Positions 28,906-39,256 of a stretch of 64,000 nt of DNA are shown here, piece after piece (the first letter of the stretch is position 1; each line of letters opens with the position of its first letter). The DNA comes from Alteromonas sp. 1_MG-2023. Its GTDB lineage: Bacteria > Pseudomonadota > Gammaproteobacteria > Enterobacterales > Alteromonadaceae. The translations under genes were made by a program, and so were the position numbers. The DNA lies in assembly GCF_030547075.1 (NCBI RefSeq), contig NZ_JAUOQH010000020.1, forward strand, positions 1-64,000, in the 5' to 3' direction. The notes under the pieces were generated by a model, which saw only the letters and a program-made list of their open reading frames with translations, did no database searches and was not told the DNA's origin.

Positions 28906-29362
28906 ACTACAAACCTCAATGTTTAATTAAGTGTTAATTAACCGTATTACGATTTCCGCGGTCCCGTAATCTCAATAAAATCAATACGCTTTATATCTAG
29001 GTGCCTTCTACTTGGCAATCTATAAATAACTGTTTTATTGCAAACTCCTCATGACTATGACGAGGGGATTATTTCTTACAACCGTTGGCTATATTATATC
29101 CACACTATAAATATAGCCTGTTTTTAGAAAGGCACGTAATGAGATTGAAAAGTGATATTAAGATTACTGTATAAGTGATATTGAGTTTATCGGAAGTTGC
29201 TTATTACGCCATTTCTCCCATCCCGCTAATTTTACTTGTTATCTCGGTTAAATCCCTTAAAATTCGGATTATGAAAAGAAGTACAAAATTGCTAATTAAT
29301 TATACAAAAACGCCCATTAAATCTTTGACAGTGGGATATGAAATCTATAGAATGCGCGCCCT
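28906..29362. other. Intergenic region between yceF and yceD
   Basis: This 457-base AT-rich gap separates the divergent yceF and yceD genes. Apart from the yceD promoter at 29325-29353 I see no gene, repeat or RNA structure that stands out. Confidence 0.4.
29325..29353 (+). promoter_or_regulatory. Sigma-70 promoter of the yceD-rpmF-fab cluster
   Basis: A perfect TTGACA (29325-29330) and TAGAAT (29348-29353) have the ideal 17-base spacing. The predicted transcription start (about 29360) is within a few bases of the yceD ATG at 29363. Confidence 0.75.
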
Positions 29363-29896
29363 ATGCAGAAAGTGAAACTCCCTCATACGGTCGAACCGAC
29401 CAGCAGCGCTATGAAACGTTCCGATTATCGGGGTGTTCTTGTGTCTGAAGATATGGAACGATTGAGTGGGGCTGTTGTCCGATGTAGTGAATATGTGGAC
29501 GTCGATGTGCAGTTCAAAAAAGACGAGCAGGGTCTTACTGTATTTCACGGTCATTTAGACACACAGGTAACACTTCTCTGTCAGCGGTGTAATGGTGAAT
29601 TTGATACCACTCTTGATGTGGATTTTTGTTTTACTCCAGTGCAGGGAGAAGAGCGAAATGAAGAAGATCCAATACCCGAGGCTTACGAACCGGTAGAGGT
29701 CAACGACCACGGAGAAGTTAATCTGCTTCAGATATTTGAAGACGAATTGCTTTTATCTTTGCCCATCGTACCCCTTCATGCAGAGGAGGAGTGCTCAGTG
29801 TCTAAAGATGATATGTCATTTGGAAAGATTGAACCGGAACAAGAGCGAGAAAACCCTTTCGCGGTTTTGAAAGAACTTAAGCGAGACCAGGAGTAA
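29363..29896 (+). CDS. yceD: 23S rRNA accumulation protein YceD
   Basis: The 177-residue product matches YceD (DUF177) from its first residues (MQKVKLPHTVEP), through the cysteine pair in VTLLCQRCNGEF, to PEAYEPVEVNDHGEVNLL and the C-terminal ENPFAVLKELKR. YceD is needed for normal 23S rRNA levels and is co-transcribed with rpmF. No ribosome site precedes the ATG, and the promoter places the transcript start almost on it, so a leaderless mRNA is possible. Confidence 0.95.
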   Translation: MQKVKLPHTVEPTSSAMKRSDYRGVLVSEDMERLSGAVVRCSEYVDVDVQFKKDEQGLTVFHGHLDTQVTLLCQRCNGEFDTTLDVDFCFTPVQGEERNEEDPIPEAYEPVEVNDHGEVNLLQIFEDELLLSLPIVPLHAEEECSVSKDDMSFGKIEPEQERENPFAVLKELKRDQE

Positions 29897-29899
29897 GTT

Positions 29900-30070
29900 A
29901 TGGCTGTACAAAAAAATCGTAAAACGCGCTCTAAGCGTGGTATGCGTCGTTCACACGATGCATTGACAGCGTCGACTTTGTCTGTCGACCCAACGTCGGG
30001 TGAAACACACCGTCGTCACCACGTGACAGCTGACGGTTACTATAAAGGCAATAAAGTAGTCGGCGCGTAA
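29900..30070 (+). CDS. rpmF: 50S ribosomal protein L32
   Basis: This 56-codon gene encodes [20 protein letters not shown] followed by a [13 protein letters not shown] segment, the unmistakable bL32 sequence. It starts three bases after the yceD stop, with AGGAG just upstream inside yceD. It is strongly basic as expected and leads into plsX 15 bases later. Confidence 0.98.
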   Translation: MAVQKNRKTRSKRGMRRSHDALTASTLSVDPTSGETHRRHHVTADGYYKGNKVVGA

Positions 30071-30085
30071 TACGGCGTCTACATT

Positions 30086-31111
30086 TTGTCTAAGCTAACC
30101 ATCGCGTTAGATATCATGGGGGGCGATCATGGTCCCCCTGTTATCCTTTCTGCGGCTGTAAAAGCCATTGAACTTCATTCTGACGTTCATTTTTTGCTAT
30201 GCGGCGACCAAGCCGTTATCTCTCCCGCTATTAACAATCTCACGCCTTCTCAACGAAGTCGCGTCACTGTATCTCATTGCGACCAAGTGGTTGAAATGGG
30301 AGAAGCGCCTACCTCTGCGTTACGCAATAAAAAACGCTCTTCAATGCGCCGTGTGATTGAATACGTGCAAAGCAATGAAGCCGATGCGTGCGTAAGTGCA
30401 GGCAATACTGGTGCGCTATTAACCTTGTCGTTCTATTTATTAAAAACCTTATCTGGTATTGATAGGCCTGCGCTTATCAGCATGATGCCCACGGCCAGTC
30501 ATCATAATGTATTCTTGCTCGATTTAGGCGCGAATGTGAATTGCACGTCTGAGATCTTGTTCCAGTACGGTGTAATGGGTTCAGTATTAGCGCAAGAAGC
30601 GGCGGGTATTCCTTCTCCACGTGTTGCGTTATTGAACGTAGGAGAGGAAGACATAAAAGGCAACGCCAACGTAAAATTAGCCGATCAGCTTTTTAAAGAT
30701 GCGCCAGGTATTAACTACATTGGCTATGTTGAAGGTGATGACATTTTTACCGATAAAGCCGATGTGGTGGTTACTGATGGTTTTACCGGCAACGTAGCGC
30801 TAAAATCAAGCGAAGGGCTGGCGAAGCTTGTTATTAATGAAGTGAAACGCCAGTCACAAAAGAATTTCTATACTCGGCTTATGGCCAAAATTGCCTTTCC
30901 ACTCCTTAAATCTATCTATAACAGCGTGAACCCCGACCAGTATAATGGTGCGAGTCTGATAGGATTGCGCGGCATTGTTATCAAGAGTCATGGAAATGCA
31001 TCTAAAGACGCCTTTTATTACGCCATCGTGCAAGCAATGAAAGAAGCAAAGATGCGGGTTCCAGACAAGATAAAAACGAAGATAGAAACGGTTTTATTGG
31101 AGCAACTTTGA
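30086..31111 (+). CDS. plsX: Acyl-ACP:phosphate acyltransferase PlsX
   Basis: PlsX converts acyl-ACP to acyl-phosphate for phosphatidic acid synthesis. The 341-residue protein shows the family motifs [38 protein letters not shown] and [13 protein letters not shown]. The start is a TTG giving LSKLTIALD, matching the family N-terminus; no clear ribosome site is seen, so coupling to rpmF is likely. Its stop overlaps the fabH TTG start by four bases. Confidence 0.97.
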   Translation: MSKLTIALDIMGGDHGPPVILSAAVKAIELHSDVHFLLCGDQAVISPAINNLTPSQRSRVTVSHCDQVVEMGEAPTSALRNKKRSSMRRVIEYVQSNEADACVSAGNTGALLTLSFYLLKTLSGIDRPALISMMPTASHHNVFLLDLGANVNCTSEILFQYGVMGSVLAQEAAGIPSPRVALLNVGEEDIKGNANVKLADQLFKDAPGINYIGYVEGDDIFTDKADVVVTDGFTGNVALKSSEGLAKLVINEVKRQSQKNFYTRLMAKIAFPLLKSIYNSVNPDQYNGASLIGLRGIVIKSHGNASKDAFYYAIVQAMKEAKMRVPDKIKTKIETVLLEQL

Positions 31112-32073
31112 GCAAATATTCTCGATTTATCGGCACCGGCAGTTATTACCCTAGTGATATACGTACCAATGCCGATTTGGAAGTTATGGTTGATACCAGT
31201 GATGAATGGATCACTGATAGAACCGGTATTAAAGAACGCCGCATTATAGGTGCTGAAGAAACCGCTGCGACCATGGGTGCAGAGGCAAGTAAAAAAGCCA
31301 TTGAAATGGCAGGCATCGACCCTCAATCCATCGATATGATAGTGTGCGCTACTACTAGCGGACGCTATGCACTTCCTAGTACTGCGTGTGAAATACAGCG
31401 TATTCTTGGCATCAACGGTATTCCAGCCTTTGATATTGCCGCTGCGTGTGCAGGTTACTGCTACGCATTAAGCGTTGCCGATCAATACATTAAGTCGGGT
31501 ATGGCTAAGCGTATACTTGTTATTGGTACAGATTGTCTTAGTCGCTTAATTTCACCAGAAGATCGCTCTATGGTGATTTTATTTGGTGATGCTGCTGGTG
31601 CCACTATTATAGAAGCTAGTGATGAGCCGGGCATTTTATCTACCCATATCAACGCTGACGGCAATTACGGCGACTTACTTTACGTGGGCAACCCAACCCG
31701 TGGTGATGAAGCATCAGTTCACGAAAATTGGGGTGTTATGCGCGGTAATGAAGTATTCAAAGTCGCGGTGAAAAAATTATCAGAAGTGGTTGAGCAAACC
31801 CTTGCAGCAAATGACATGCAAAAATCTGATCTTGATTGGCTTGTGCCCCATCAGGCAAATTTCAGAATTATTAAAGCTACCGCGAAAAAATTAGACATGT
31901 CATTAGATCAAGTGGTTGTTACGCTTGAAAAATACGGTAACACCTCGGCTGCTACCGTACCCACAGCTTTAGATACCGCTATTCGTGATGGTCGTATTCA
32001 GCGTGGTCAACATTTATTATTAGAAGCATTCGGCGGTGGTTTTGCGTGGGCATCTGCACTGGTACGATACTAG
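31108..32073 (+). CDS. fabH: 3-oxoacyl-ACP synthase III FabH
   Basis: FabH starts fatty acid synthesis by condensing acetyl-CoA with malonyl-ACP. The 321-residue protein carries the Cys-His-Asn triad: Cys114 in [14 protein letters not shown], His248 in [10 protein letters not shown] and Asn278 in KYGNTSAAT. The TTG start overlaps the plsX stop (TTGA) and GGAG lies five bases upstream. Confidence 0.97.
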   Translation: MSKYSRFIGTGSYYPSDIRTNADLEVMVDTSDEWITDRTGIKERRIIGAEETAATMGAEASKKAIEMAGIDPQSIDMIVCATTSGRYALPSTACEIQRILGINGIPAFDIAAACAGYCYALSVADQYIKSGMAKRILVIGTDCLSRLISPEDRSMVILFGDAAGATIIEASDEPGILSTHINADGNYGDLLYVGNPTRGDEASVHENWGVMRGNEVFKVAVKKLSEVVEQTLAANDMQKSDLDWLVPHQANFRIIKATAKKLDMSLDQVVVTLEKYGNTSAATVPTALDTAIRDGRIQRGQHLLLEAFGGGFAWASALVRY

Positions 32074-32144
32074 TTTCTATATTAGTAATACTGAATTCGT
32101 TGTATTCAAAAGTGTGTTGTATACAAAAATAACAAGGAACAACA

Positions 32145-33074
32145 ATGACAAAAACAGCCTGCGTATTTCCGGGGCAGGGCTCACAATCTGTGGGCATGCT
32201 AAAAGAATTGGCAGATAGCCACCCTTCGGTTTTAGATACCTTCAAAGAAGCTTCAGACGTATTAGGTTACGATCTTTGGGATCTGGTACAAAATGATACC
32301 GACGGAAAGTTAAACGAAACCCATATTACCCAGCCAGCTTTACTTACCGCCAGTGTTGCCATTTGGCGTGTATTAGAAGCACAAGGCATCGAAATAAGCT
32401 ACTTAGCAGGGCACAGCCTAGGCGAGTATTCAGCTTTGGTATGTGGCGGCGCGATGTCTTTTACCGATGCGGTAAAACTTGTTGAGGCCCGCGGGCAATA
32501 TATGCAAGAAGCCGTGCCAGCCGGTGCGGGGGCTATGTATGCTATCATTGGTTTAGATGACAATACTATTGCCAATGTGTGCCACCAAACGGCTATCGCC
32601 ACAGGTGATGTGGTATCGCCTGTTAACTTTAACTCGCCTGGTCAGGTGGTTATTGCTGGTGAAAAAGTGGCTGCAGAGCAAGCTGCTGCGGCATGTAAAG
32701 AAGCCGGTGCTAAGCGTGCGCTGCCGTTACCTGTGAGTGTACCTTCACACTGTGAACTTATGCGCCCAGCGGCAGACAAATTAGAAGATGCGCTAGCATC
32801 TTTAGCGGTTCACACCCCTGCAATTAATATCATTAATAATGTAGATGTGACCATTGAAACTGATGGTGCATCTATAAAAAGTGCATTAGTTCGCCAGCTT
32901 TATTGCCCAGTTCAATGGACCCGTTCTGTTGAATACTTAGCAGCCGCTGGTGTTGAACGCATTATTGAAGTAGGCCCTGGTAAGGTTCTTTCGGGCTTAA
33001 ATAAACGCATTAATAAAAGTTTAGAATCTATTGCTGTAAACACGCCAGAAAGTGTGGAAGCATTAAAACAATAA
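32145..33074 (+). CDS. fabD: Malonyl-CoA:ACP transacylase FabD
   Basis: FabD loads malonyl groups onto ACP. The 309-residue product has the nucleophile Ser91 in GHSLGEYSAL, His202 in VPSHCELM, and the N-terminal VFPGQGSQSVGM. AAGGAA lies before the ATG. It sits between fabH and fabG as in most gammaproteobacteria. Confidence 0.97.
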   Translation: MTKTACVFPGQGSQSVGMLKELADSHPSVLDTFKEASDVLGYDLWDLVQNDTDGKLNETHITQPALLTASVAIWRVLEAQGIEISYLAGHSLGEYSALVCGGAMSFTDAVKLVEARGQYMQEAVPAGAGAMYAIIGLDDNTIANVCHQTAIATGDVVSPVNFNSPGQVVIAGEKVAAEQAAAACKEAGAKRALPLPVSVPSHCELMRPAADKLEDALASLAVHTPAINIINNVDVTIETDGASIKSALVRQLYCPVQWTRSVEYLAAAGVERIIEVGPGKVLSGLNKRINKSLESIAVNTPESVEALKQ

Positions 33075-33083
33075 GGAAACGCT

Positions 33084-33824
33084 ATGAGTCAGTTAGAAGG
33101 CAAAGTAGCATTAGTAACCGGCGCAAGCCGTGGCATAGGCAAAGCCATAGCTAGTCAGCTTGCCGCACAAGGTGCAACGGTTGTTGGTACTGCTACAAGC
33201 GACAATGGCGCTAGTGCAATTACTGAATATTTGTCTGAATTTGGTGGTAAAGGCATTGCGCTAAATGTTACCGACAAAGGCAGTATAGATGGTATAATCA
33301 AAGACATTAATGATACCTTTGGTGGCATTGATATATTGGTTAATAATGCGGGTATTACCCGTGATAACTTGCTAATGCGTATGAAAGATGACGAATGGCA
33401 AGATATTATTAATACTAACCTTACGGCTATATTTACGCTGTCAAAAGCGGTACTTCGCGGTATGATGAAGAAACGCTTTGGCCGTATTGTGAATATAGGT
33501 TCAGTAGTGGGTAGTTCAGGTAATGCTGGCCAAGCAAACTACGCAGCAGCGAAAGCAGGTGTTATCGGTTTTTCGAAATCTATGGCACGTGAAGTGGCTT
33601 CTCGTGGTATAACTATTAATGTTGTTGCGCCTGGATTTATCGATACCGACATGACAAAATCGCTTACCGATGATCAAAAAAATGCAATTTTTAAAGATAT
33701 TCCGGCTAACCGATTAGGTGCTCCTGATGAAATTGCCGCCACTGTTGCTTTCTTAGTGAGCAGTGGTGCTGCCTATATTACAGGCGAAACCATCCATGTA
33801 AATGGTGGTATATATATGGGTTAA
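33084..33824 (+). CDS. fabG: 3-oxoacyl-ACP reductase FabG
   Basis: FabG is the NADPH-dependent reductase of the elongation cycle, a 246-residue short-chain dehydrogenase. The cofactor loop VTGASRGIGKAIA, NNAG and the catalytic set Asn112, Ser140, Tyr153 and Lys157 (YAAAK) are present. It starts nine bases after fabD. Confidence 0.98.
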   Translation: MSQLEGKVALVTGASRGIGKAIASQLAAQGATVVGTATSDNGASAITEYLSEFGGKGIALNVTDKGSIDGIIKDINDTFGGIDILVNNAGITRDNLLMRMKDDEWQDIINTNLTAIFTLSKAVLRGMMKKRFGRIVNIGSVVGSSGNAGQANYAAAKAGVIGFSKSMAREVASRGITINVVAPGFIDTDMTKSLTDDQKNAIFKDIPANRLGAPDEIAATVAFLVSSGAAYITGETIHVNGGIYMG

Positions 33825-33948
33825 TTTCGCTAAAATTGCGAATTTAACAGGGTTTGGGGTGGATTTTCCCCGAACTTGGATGTAAAAATAGAACTTTAAG
33901 AATTTGGGATGTCGCTGGTTCGACCAGAGAAATTGTTTAATCTGGTGC

Positions 33949-33977
33949 TTGCAAGCTTGTACCTTGCAAAATAAACT
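33949..33977 (+). promoter_or_regulatory. Candidate internal promoter for acpP
   Basis: TTGCAA (33949-33954) and TAAACT (33972-33977) are 17 bases apart in the 199-base fabG-acpP gap, about 45 bases before the acpP start. ACP is needed in great excess over the enzymes, so an extra promoter here would make sense. Confidence 0.4.
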
Positions 33978-34023
33978 AGCGGCACTTTGACTATCTAGTG
34001 ACGTTTAAGGGAAACCTAGAATT

Positions 34024-34263
34024 ATGAGTAACATTGAAGAACGCGTTAAAAAAATTATCATTGAACAACTTGGCGTAAAAGAAGAAGAAGTAAAAGCTGA
34101 AGCTTCATTCGTTGATGATTTGGGCGCAGACTCACTTGACACTGTTGAGCTAGTAATGGCGTTAGAAGAAGAATTTGATACTGAAATTCCTGACGAAGAA
34201 GCAGAAAAAATTACTACTGTTCAGTCAGCTGTTGATTACATCAATGCTAACAAAGACGCTTAA
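34024..34263 (+). CDS. acpP: Acyl carrier protein
   Basis: The 79-residue acidic protein contains the phosphopantetheine attachment serine 37 in [18 protein letters not shown]. It is almost identical in layout to E. coli AcpP. A strong terminator lies 20 bases after the stop, so much of the transcript probably ends here. Confidence 0.99.
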   Translation: MSNIEERVKKIIIEQLGVKEEEVKAEASFVDDLGADSLDTVELVMALEEEFDTEIPDEEAEKITTVQSAVDYINANKDA

Positions 34264-34283
34264 GTCTTCGTTATAGTAAAATA

Positions 34284-34312
34284 AAAAAACGGCTCTCTTT
34301 AGAGCCGTTTTT
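34284..34312 (+). terminator. Rho-independent terminator after acpP
   Basis: ACGGCTCT (34289-34296) pairs with AGAGCCGT (34301-34308) with a CTTT loop, flanked by A and T runs. Confidence 0.9.
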
Positions 34313-34350
34313 GTATTTCCACCTTATTAGTTCCAATGCGAGGGCTTTTT

Positions 34351-35589
34351 GTGACAAAACGTCGCGTAGTGGTTACTGGTCTTGGCATGCTTTCACCATT
34401 GGGTCTTACTGTAGATGAGACTTGGCGTCGTCTGTTAGCAGGCGAGAGCGGTATTGGTGAAATCACCCATTTTGATTGCAGTAATTATTCCACCCGTTTC
34501 GCTGGTCAAGTTGATAACTTTGACCCGCAGGAATATATCGAAAAGAAAGAAACGAAGAAAATGGACAGGTTTATTCAGCTGGGTATTGCAGCGGGTAAAC
34601 AAGCCATGGCAGATTCAGGCTTAACGATAACTGAAGAAAATGCGCATCGTGTTGGTGTCGCCATTGGTTCAGGTATCGGTGGGCTAGAGCAAATTGAACA
34701 AAATCACACAAAATTAGTGAATAGCGGCCCTAAGCGCGTTTCTCCATTTTTTGTACCCTCCACGATCACAAACATGATTTCTGGCTTTTTGTCTATCATG
34801 GAAGGGTTGAAAGGGCCAAACCTAAACGTAGTGACTGCATGTACTACTGGTGTGCATAACATTGGTATTGCTGCGCGTACTATTGCGTATGACGATGCTG
34901 ATGCCATGCTTGCTGGCGGTTCAGAAGCGACTATTACGCCGTTAGGTATTGCTGGTTTTGCTGCAGCACGTGCGTTGTCGTCTCGAAACGACGATCCTCA
35001 AGGCGCAAGTCGTCCTTGGGATAAAGATCGTGATGGTTTCGTTATGGGCGAAGGTGCTGGCGTAGTTATGCTAGAAGAGTACGAATCGGCGAAAGCCCGT
35101 GGTGCAACTATTTATGCTGAGCTTGTTGGCTTTGGTATGAGTGGCGATGCTTATCACATGACATCTCCACCAGCAGACGGTGAAGGTGCGGCTACGTCGA
35201 TGAGCAACGCTATTCGCGATGCAAAAATTGAAAGCAGTGAAATTGGTTACGTGAATGCTCACGGTACGTCAACGCCTGCGGGCGATATAGCAGAAGTGGC
35301 TGCGGTTAAGCGTGTATTCAACGATCACGCGTACAACATGCTGGTAAGCTCTACTAAGTCGATGACAGGTCATTTACTTGGTGCTGCAGGCTCTGTAGAA
35401 GCTATATTCACCATTTTAGCACTGCGTGACAAGATGGCTCCGCCAACCATTAACTTAGATGAGCCAAGCGAAGGGTGTGATTTAGACTTTGTTGCTAATA
35501 AGGCAAAAATGTTTACTTCAGACTATGCGCTGTGTAACTCATTTGGTTTTGGTGGTACTAACGGTTCGCTTATTTTCAAACGAATGTAA
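34351..35589 (+). CDS. fabF: 3-oxoacyl-ACP synthase II FabF
   Basis: FabF elongates acyl-ACP and is key to unsaturated fatty acid control at low temperature. I set the start at GTG 34351 ([14 protein letters not shown]) rather than the ATG 15 bases upstream: AGGG lies six bases before it and the 412-residue product then matches E. coli FabF. The triad is Cys164 (VTACTTG), His304 (NAHGTST) and His341 (TGHLLGAAG). Confidence 0.96.
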   Translation: MTKRRVVVTGLGMLSPLGLTVDETWRRLLAGESGIGEITHFDCSNYSTRFAGQVDNFDPQEYIEKKETKKMDRFIQLGIAAGKQAMADSGLTITEENAHRVGVAIGSGIGGLEQIEQNHTKLVNSGPKRVSPFFVPSTITNMISGFLSIMEGLKGPNLNVVTACTTGVHNIGIAARTIAYDDADAMLAGGSEATITPLGIAGFAAARALSSRNDDPQGASRPWDKDRDGFVMGEGAGVVMLEEYESAKARGATIYAELVGFGMSGDAYHMTSPPADGEGAATSMSNAIRDAKIESSEIGYVNAHGTSTPAGDIAEVAAVKRVFNDHAYNMLVSSTKSMTGHLLGAAGSVEAIFTILALRDKMAPPTINLDEPSEGCDLDFVANKAKMFTSDYALCNSFGFGGTNGSLIFKRM

Positions 35590-35627
35590 GCTAAAATAAC
35601 CGGTCGGTATTACTTAAGTTATTGATT

Positions 35628-35656
35628 AAAGGCAGCGCAAGCTGCCTTTCTTGTTT
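35628..35656 (+). terminator. Rho-independent terminator after fabF
   Basis: AAAGGCAGC (35628-35636) pairs with GCTGCCTTT (35641-35649) across a GCAA tetraloop and is followed by CTTGTTT, a moderately T-rich tail. Confidence 0.75.
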
Positions 35657-35709
35657 GCGCACAACAACTTGGTATACTGCACGGCAGACGTTAATTATTA
35701 GAGCTAGTT

Positions 35710-36645
35710 GTGAAAATAGTCGCAAACACCGACACCACATCTTTAATCCCTTCATCCATTGATGTAATTGCCCTTAACGACAGGGCACTGAACTATGGTG
35801 ATGGCGTATTTACTACCATGTGCGTTAGTCATGGAAAAGTAGATCTACTGTCTTTTCATCTTGCTAGGCTCGAACATGATGCAAAAGCGCTATCTATAAC
35901 ACCTAATATGCCGTTACTGCGCTGTGCCATTGATGACTATGTCAGTGCTCTTACCGCTACACTCGACAATCCAAATACTAAATTCGTGATGAAGATTCAT
36001 GTGTCTTCTGGCGAGGGGGGGCGAGGTTACGCACGAGACGCCCAAGCGCCTGCCATCGTTCGATTTTCTACTCATACTTACCCTACACATTATGCTGAAT
36101 TACAAACATCCGGGTTATCGGTAATATGCGCGAAAACACCACTCGCTATCCAACCGCTTTTAGGCGGCATTAAACATTTAAATCGGTTAGAGCAGGTACT
36201 GATTAAGCGTGAAGTTATTACCGCTGGTGTTGATGATGCCTTAGTGTTCGACACACAAGGCCGTCTTATTGAAGCCAGTGCTGGAAATGTATTTTTCCAA
36301 ACCGAGAGTGGGTGGCATACACCAAAGGTAAATAATTGTGGCGTTAATGGCGTAGTACGCCAGTGCTTACTAAGTATGTTAAAAGCAAGCTCTTCAAAAG
36401 ATAGTGGCATAATTGGCAACCCGTCAAGCGTTCATGAAGGCGAATACACACTGGAAGATTTAACTAAAGCAAAAGCATTAGTTATCACCAATGCCTTAAT
36501 GGGCGTGATGCCCGTTAATAAAGTTATACTAAATGACGGAAAAACGAGCGCTGAGTTAGCATTTAATGCGTCTTACGAAGGGGCGAAGACCCTCGCTAAA
36601 TTAGTAATAGATAAAATTCAGGAAGATCATGCGAATAATTATTAG
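35710..36645 (+). CDS. pabC: Aminodeoxychorismate lyase PabC
   Basis: PabC releases pyruvate from 4-amino-4-deoxychorismate to give p-aminobenzoate for folate. The 311-residue class IV PLP enzyme has the cofactor lysine 155 in GGIKHLNRLEQVL, NDRALNYGDGVFTTM near the start and EASAGNVFF. It is about 40 residues longer than E. coli PabC. Translation starts at GTG. The last 17 bases overlap mltG. Confidence 0.92.
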   Translation: MKIVANTDTTSLIPSSIDVIALNDRALNYGDGVFTTMCVSHGKVDLLSFHLARLEHDAKALSITPNMPLLRCAIDDYVSALTATLDNPNTKFVMKIHVSSGEGGRGYARDAQAPAIVRFSTHTYPTHYAELQTSGLSVICAKTPLAIQPLLGGIKHLNRLEQVLIKREVITAGVDDALVFDTQGRLIEASAGNVFFQTESGWHTPKVNNCGVNGVVRQCLLSMLKASSSKDSGIIGNPSSVHEGEYTLEDLTKAKALVITNALMGVMPVNKVILNDGKTSAELAFNASYEGAKTLAKLVIDKIQEDHANNY

Positions 36646-37678
36646 CATTGGGATAATGCTGGCGCTTGTTGTAGGTGCAGTTACCTTTGGCGTTTTATAT
36701 GTAGTAGGGCAGGCGTCTTCGCCATTATTAGTGTCAGAACCGCAATTATATACGGTAGAGAAGGGCAGTAACGGATACAAAGTCGTAAGAGAATTGCGGG
36801 CCCGTGAGTTACTTGATAGCCCTGAATTAGCCACTAAGCTTTGGCTTAAATTCTTCGCCGCCAATACCCATGTTAAATCCGGTACCTACCGTTTAGTGCC
36901 AGGGCAATCATTACAAGAAGTATTCGGCACATTAAGCCGTGGTGAAGAGCATTATTTTGCGGTGAGCTTGGTAGAAGGGTTAACGCTGAAAGAGTGGCTG
37001 GTTACTCTAAACGCGCAAACTGAACTTAAACACGATGTGTCTCTTGAGCTTGTGGAAGAAACGATTAAAGCCGAAAGCGCAATAGGCGATGCAGATTCAG
37101 CCACAACCACAACACCTTGGCTTAGCGAAGCTACCAGCGCTGAAGGCCTATTTTTGGCCGATACCTATTTTTTTACCGCTAATACTGCCGCCAGTAGCAT
37201 TTTAAAACGTGCCCACAGGGCTATGTTAGATTATGTCGATACCCAGTGGCAGCAACGGCAAGCAGATTTACCATTGAACTCGCAGTACGACGCCCTAATA
37301 TTGGCAAGTATTATTGAAAAAGAAACCGCGGTGAGCGCAGAGCGAACCAAAATTGCGGGTGTGTTTGTGAATCGCCTACGTAAAAATATGCGTTTACAAA
37401 CGGATCCCACCGTAATTTACGGCATTGGTGATGCGTATGATGGTAATATTACCCGTAAGCACCTTCGTACGCCCACACCTTACAACACGTATACTATTAA
37501 AGGTTTGCCGCCCACGCCAATCGCGATGGCTGGTAAAGAAGCCATTTGGGCCGCATTAAACCCGATGGAAACCGATGCTTTGTATTTTGTTGCTAGAGGT
37601 GATGGTAGCCACGAATTTTCATCTTCGCTGGCAGCCCATAATGCGGCTGTGCGAAAATATCAGTTAAACCGAAAATAA
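36629..37678 (+). CDS. mltG: Endolytic murein transglycosylase MltG
   Basis: MltG cuts nascent peptidoglycan strands and so sets glycan chain length. The 349-residue inner-membrane protein has an N-terminal membrane segment (about 4-26), a LysM-like part, and the YceG domain with catalytic Glu230 in ASIIEKETAVSAER and LQTDPTVIYG. It starts inside pabC, and AGGA six bases before its ATG supports this. An insertion near 150-165 is Thr/Ala-rich. Confidence 0.95.
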   Translation: MRIIISIGIMLALVVGAVTFGVLYVVGQASSPLLVSEPQLYTVEKGSNGYKVVRELRARELLDSPELATKLWLKFFAANTHVKSGTYRLVPGQSLQEVFGTLSRGEEHYFAVSLVEGLTLKEWLVTLNAQTELKHDVSLELVEETIKAESAIGDADSATTTTPWLSEATSAEGLFLADTYFFTANTAASSILKRAHRAMLDYVDTQWQQRQADLPLNSQYDALILASIIEKETAVSAERTKIAGVFVNRLRKNMRLQTDPTVIYGIGDAYDGNITRKHLRTPTPYNTYTIKGLPPTPIAMAGKEAIWAALNPMETDALYFVARGDGSHEFSSSLAAHNAAVRKYQLNRK

Positions 37679-37699
37679 AAAGTCCAACAACGAATAATT

Positions 37700-38317
37700 A
37701 TGAACGGAAAGTTTATTGTAGTAGAGGGCCTTGAAGGGGCCGGAAAAAGTTCAGTAATTGGGCTTATAGTAAAACAATTACAAGAAGCAGGTATTGCGGT
37801 TGAGCAAACACGTGAGCCAGGCGGTACGCCTATGGCTGAGGCTATTCGCGAGTGCGTTAAACACGACTGGGACGAAACCGTAGCCGAAGAAACAGAATTA
37901 CTGTTGATGTATGCCGCGCGGGTGCAGTTATTAACGAACCGTATACTTCCGGCGTTAAATGCAGGGAAGTGGGTAGTCGGTGACAGGCACGATTTGTCTT
38001 CACAAGCCTATCAAGGCGGTGGTCGCGGCGTGAGTGCTGATACCATGAGTGCCATTAGCAAGATAGCGCTTAACGGTTTTAAACCTAATTTAACCTTGTA
38101 CCTAGACGTTGAGCCAGCTATTGGGCTAGAACGGGCTCGGGGCAGGGGAGAGCTTGATCGTATTGAACAAGCAGGCTTGGCTTTTTTTGAGCGTACCCGT
38201 GAACGGTATTTAAGCCTAGCAGCACAAGATGACAGTATTGTAGTAATTAATGCCATGCAAGCTATGGAAGATGTGCATAACCACGTGATATCAGCCGTGC
38301 AGGAGTATCTTTCTTAA
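37700..38317 (+). CDS. tmk: Thymidylate kinase
   Basis: Tmk phosphorylates dTMP to dTDP. The 205-residue protein has the P-loop EGLEGAGKSS (9-18), the TREPGGTP motif, DRHDLSSQAYQGGGRG and a LID region ARGRGELDRIE. No clear ribosome site precedes the ATG. Its stop overlaps the holB start in TAATG. Confidence 0.97.
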   Translation: MNGKFIVVEGLEGAGKSSVIGLIVKQLQEAGIAVEQTREPGGTPMAEAIRECVKHDWDETVAEETELLLMYAARVQLLTNRILPALNAGKWVVGDRHDLSSQAYQGGGRGVSADTMSAISKIALNGFKPNLTLYLDVEPAIGLERARGRGELDRIEQAGLAFFERTRERYLSLAAQDDSIVVINAMQAMEDVHNHVISAVQEYLS

Positions 38318-39213
38318 TGCAATCTGGGCAAATGCTACCTTGGTTTACTGATACCTATAACGAATTGCTTGTACGCTATTTTAATAACAAGCTGCATCAT
38401 GCGCTGTTGTTCATTGGCGCTAAAGGTATTGGTAAAGCGAAGCTGGTGGCAGGGCTGTCGGATACCCTCTTGTGTAAACAACCAACTCCGCAAGGTGCGT
38501 GTAATGCATGCCAAAGCTGTCATTTGCGTCTTGCTGGCAATCACCCCGATTTTTACGTGTTAGAAAGCGAAAAGCAGTTGGGCGTGGATAAAATTCGAGA
38601 AGGTATTGCCAAGTTAAGTGGTACGGCGCAAATGGGGGGCAATAAGGTGCTGGTGATCCCTGTGGCCGATAGCATGACAGAGGCGGCGGCTAACGCACTC
38701 TTGAAAACCTTAGAAGAGCCCACCAATAATACATACTTGCTGCTAATCACTGACAGCCTTAACAGAATAATGCCTACCATTTTGAGCCGATGTGAAAAAC
38801 ATTCGCTGGGTTTGCCTGATGTGCAAAGTAGTTTGGCCTATTTACAGCAACAAGGCGTACAAGATGCCAGTGAAGCGTTATTAGAAGCCTATGGTTACGC
38901 GCCACTTCGTTTAGAAGCTGCACTGAATAGCGAAAGTGATTTTAATTATCGCACTTTCACTGACGGTATGGGCGCATTACTTGCTAGTTCAGGAAGTCAG
39001 CAGCTTTTAGCACTTGCTAATAAATGGCAAAGTGATGCTGTTCAGGTAGCAACGTGGTGCCAACATATGGCCCATAAATCTTATGTAGAACGCCAACAAA
39101 CGCAAGATTACGCGCGTTATCGCGCCTGTGTAGAGGCAGTTAAAACCTTACAGCACCCCGGGGTGAATAAATCCATGGTGTTGGTCAGTATTTTAAAACA
39201 ATTTCAGCGCTAG
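38317..39213 (+). CDS. holB: DNA polymerase III subunit delta prime
   Basis: HolB is the stator of the clamp loader. The 298-residue product has the degenerate P-loop GAKGIGK (34-40), four zinc cysteines (53, 62, 65, 68) and the SRC motif in TILSRCEKH. AGGAG lies 11 bases before the ATG, inside tmk. The C-terminal third is less conserved, as usual. Confidence 0.94.
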   Translation: MQSGQMLPWFTDTYNELLVRYFNNKLHHALLFIGAKGIGKAKLVAGLSDTLLCKQPTPQGACNACQSCHLRLAGNHPDFYVLESEKQLGVDKIREGIAKLSGTAQMGGNKVLVIPVADSMTEAAANALLKTLEEPTNNTYLLLITDSLNRIMPTILSRCEKHSLGLPDVQSSLAYLQQQGVQDASEALLEAYGYAPLRLEAALNSESDFNYRTFTDGMGALLASSGSQQLLALANKWQSDAVQVATWCQHMAHKSYVERQQTQDYARYRACVEAVKTLQHPGVNKSMVLVSILKQFQR

Positions 39214-39256
39214 GCCACGTTGTTAGTGGGTTAGCCGTAAAAAAGATAGGTATATT

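Noticed and set aside
34336-34350. ATG upstream of fabF as the real start.
   Set aside because: The GTG at 34351 has AGGG at good spacing and matches the family N-terminus; the upstream ATG adds five residues with no support.
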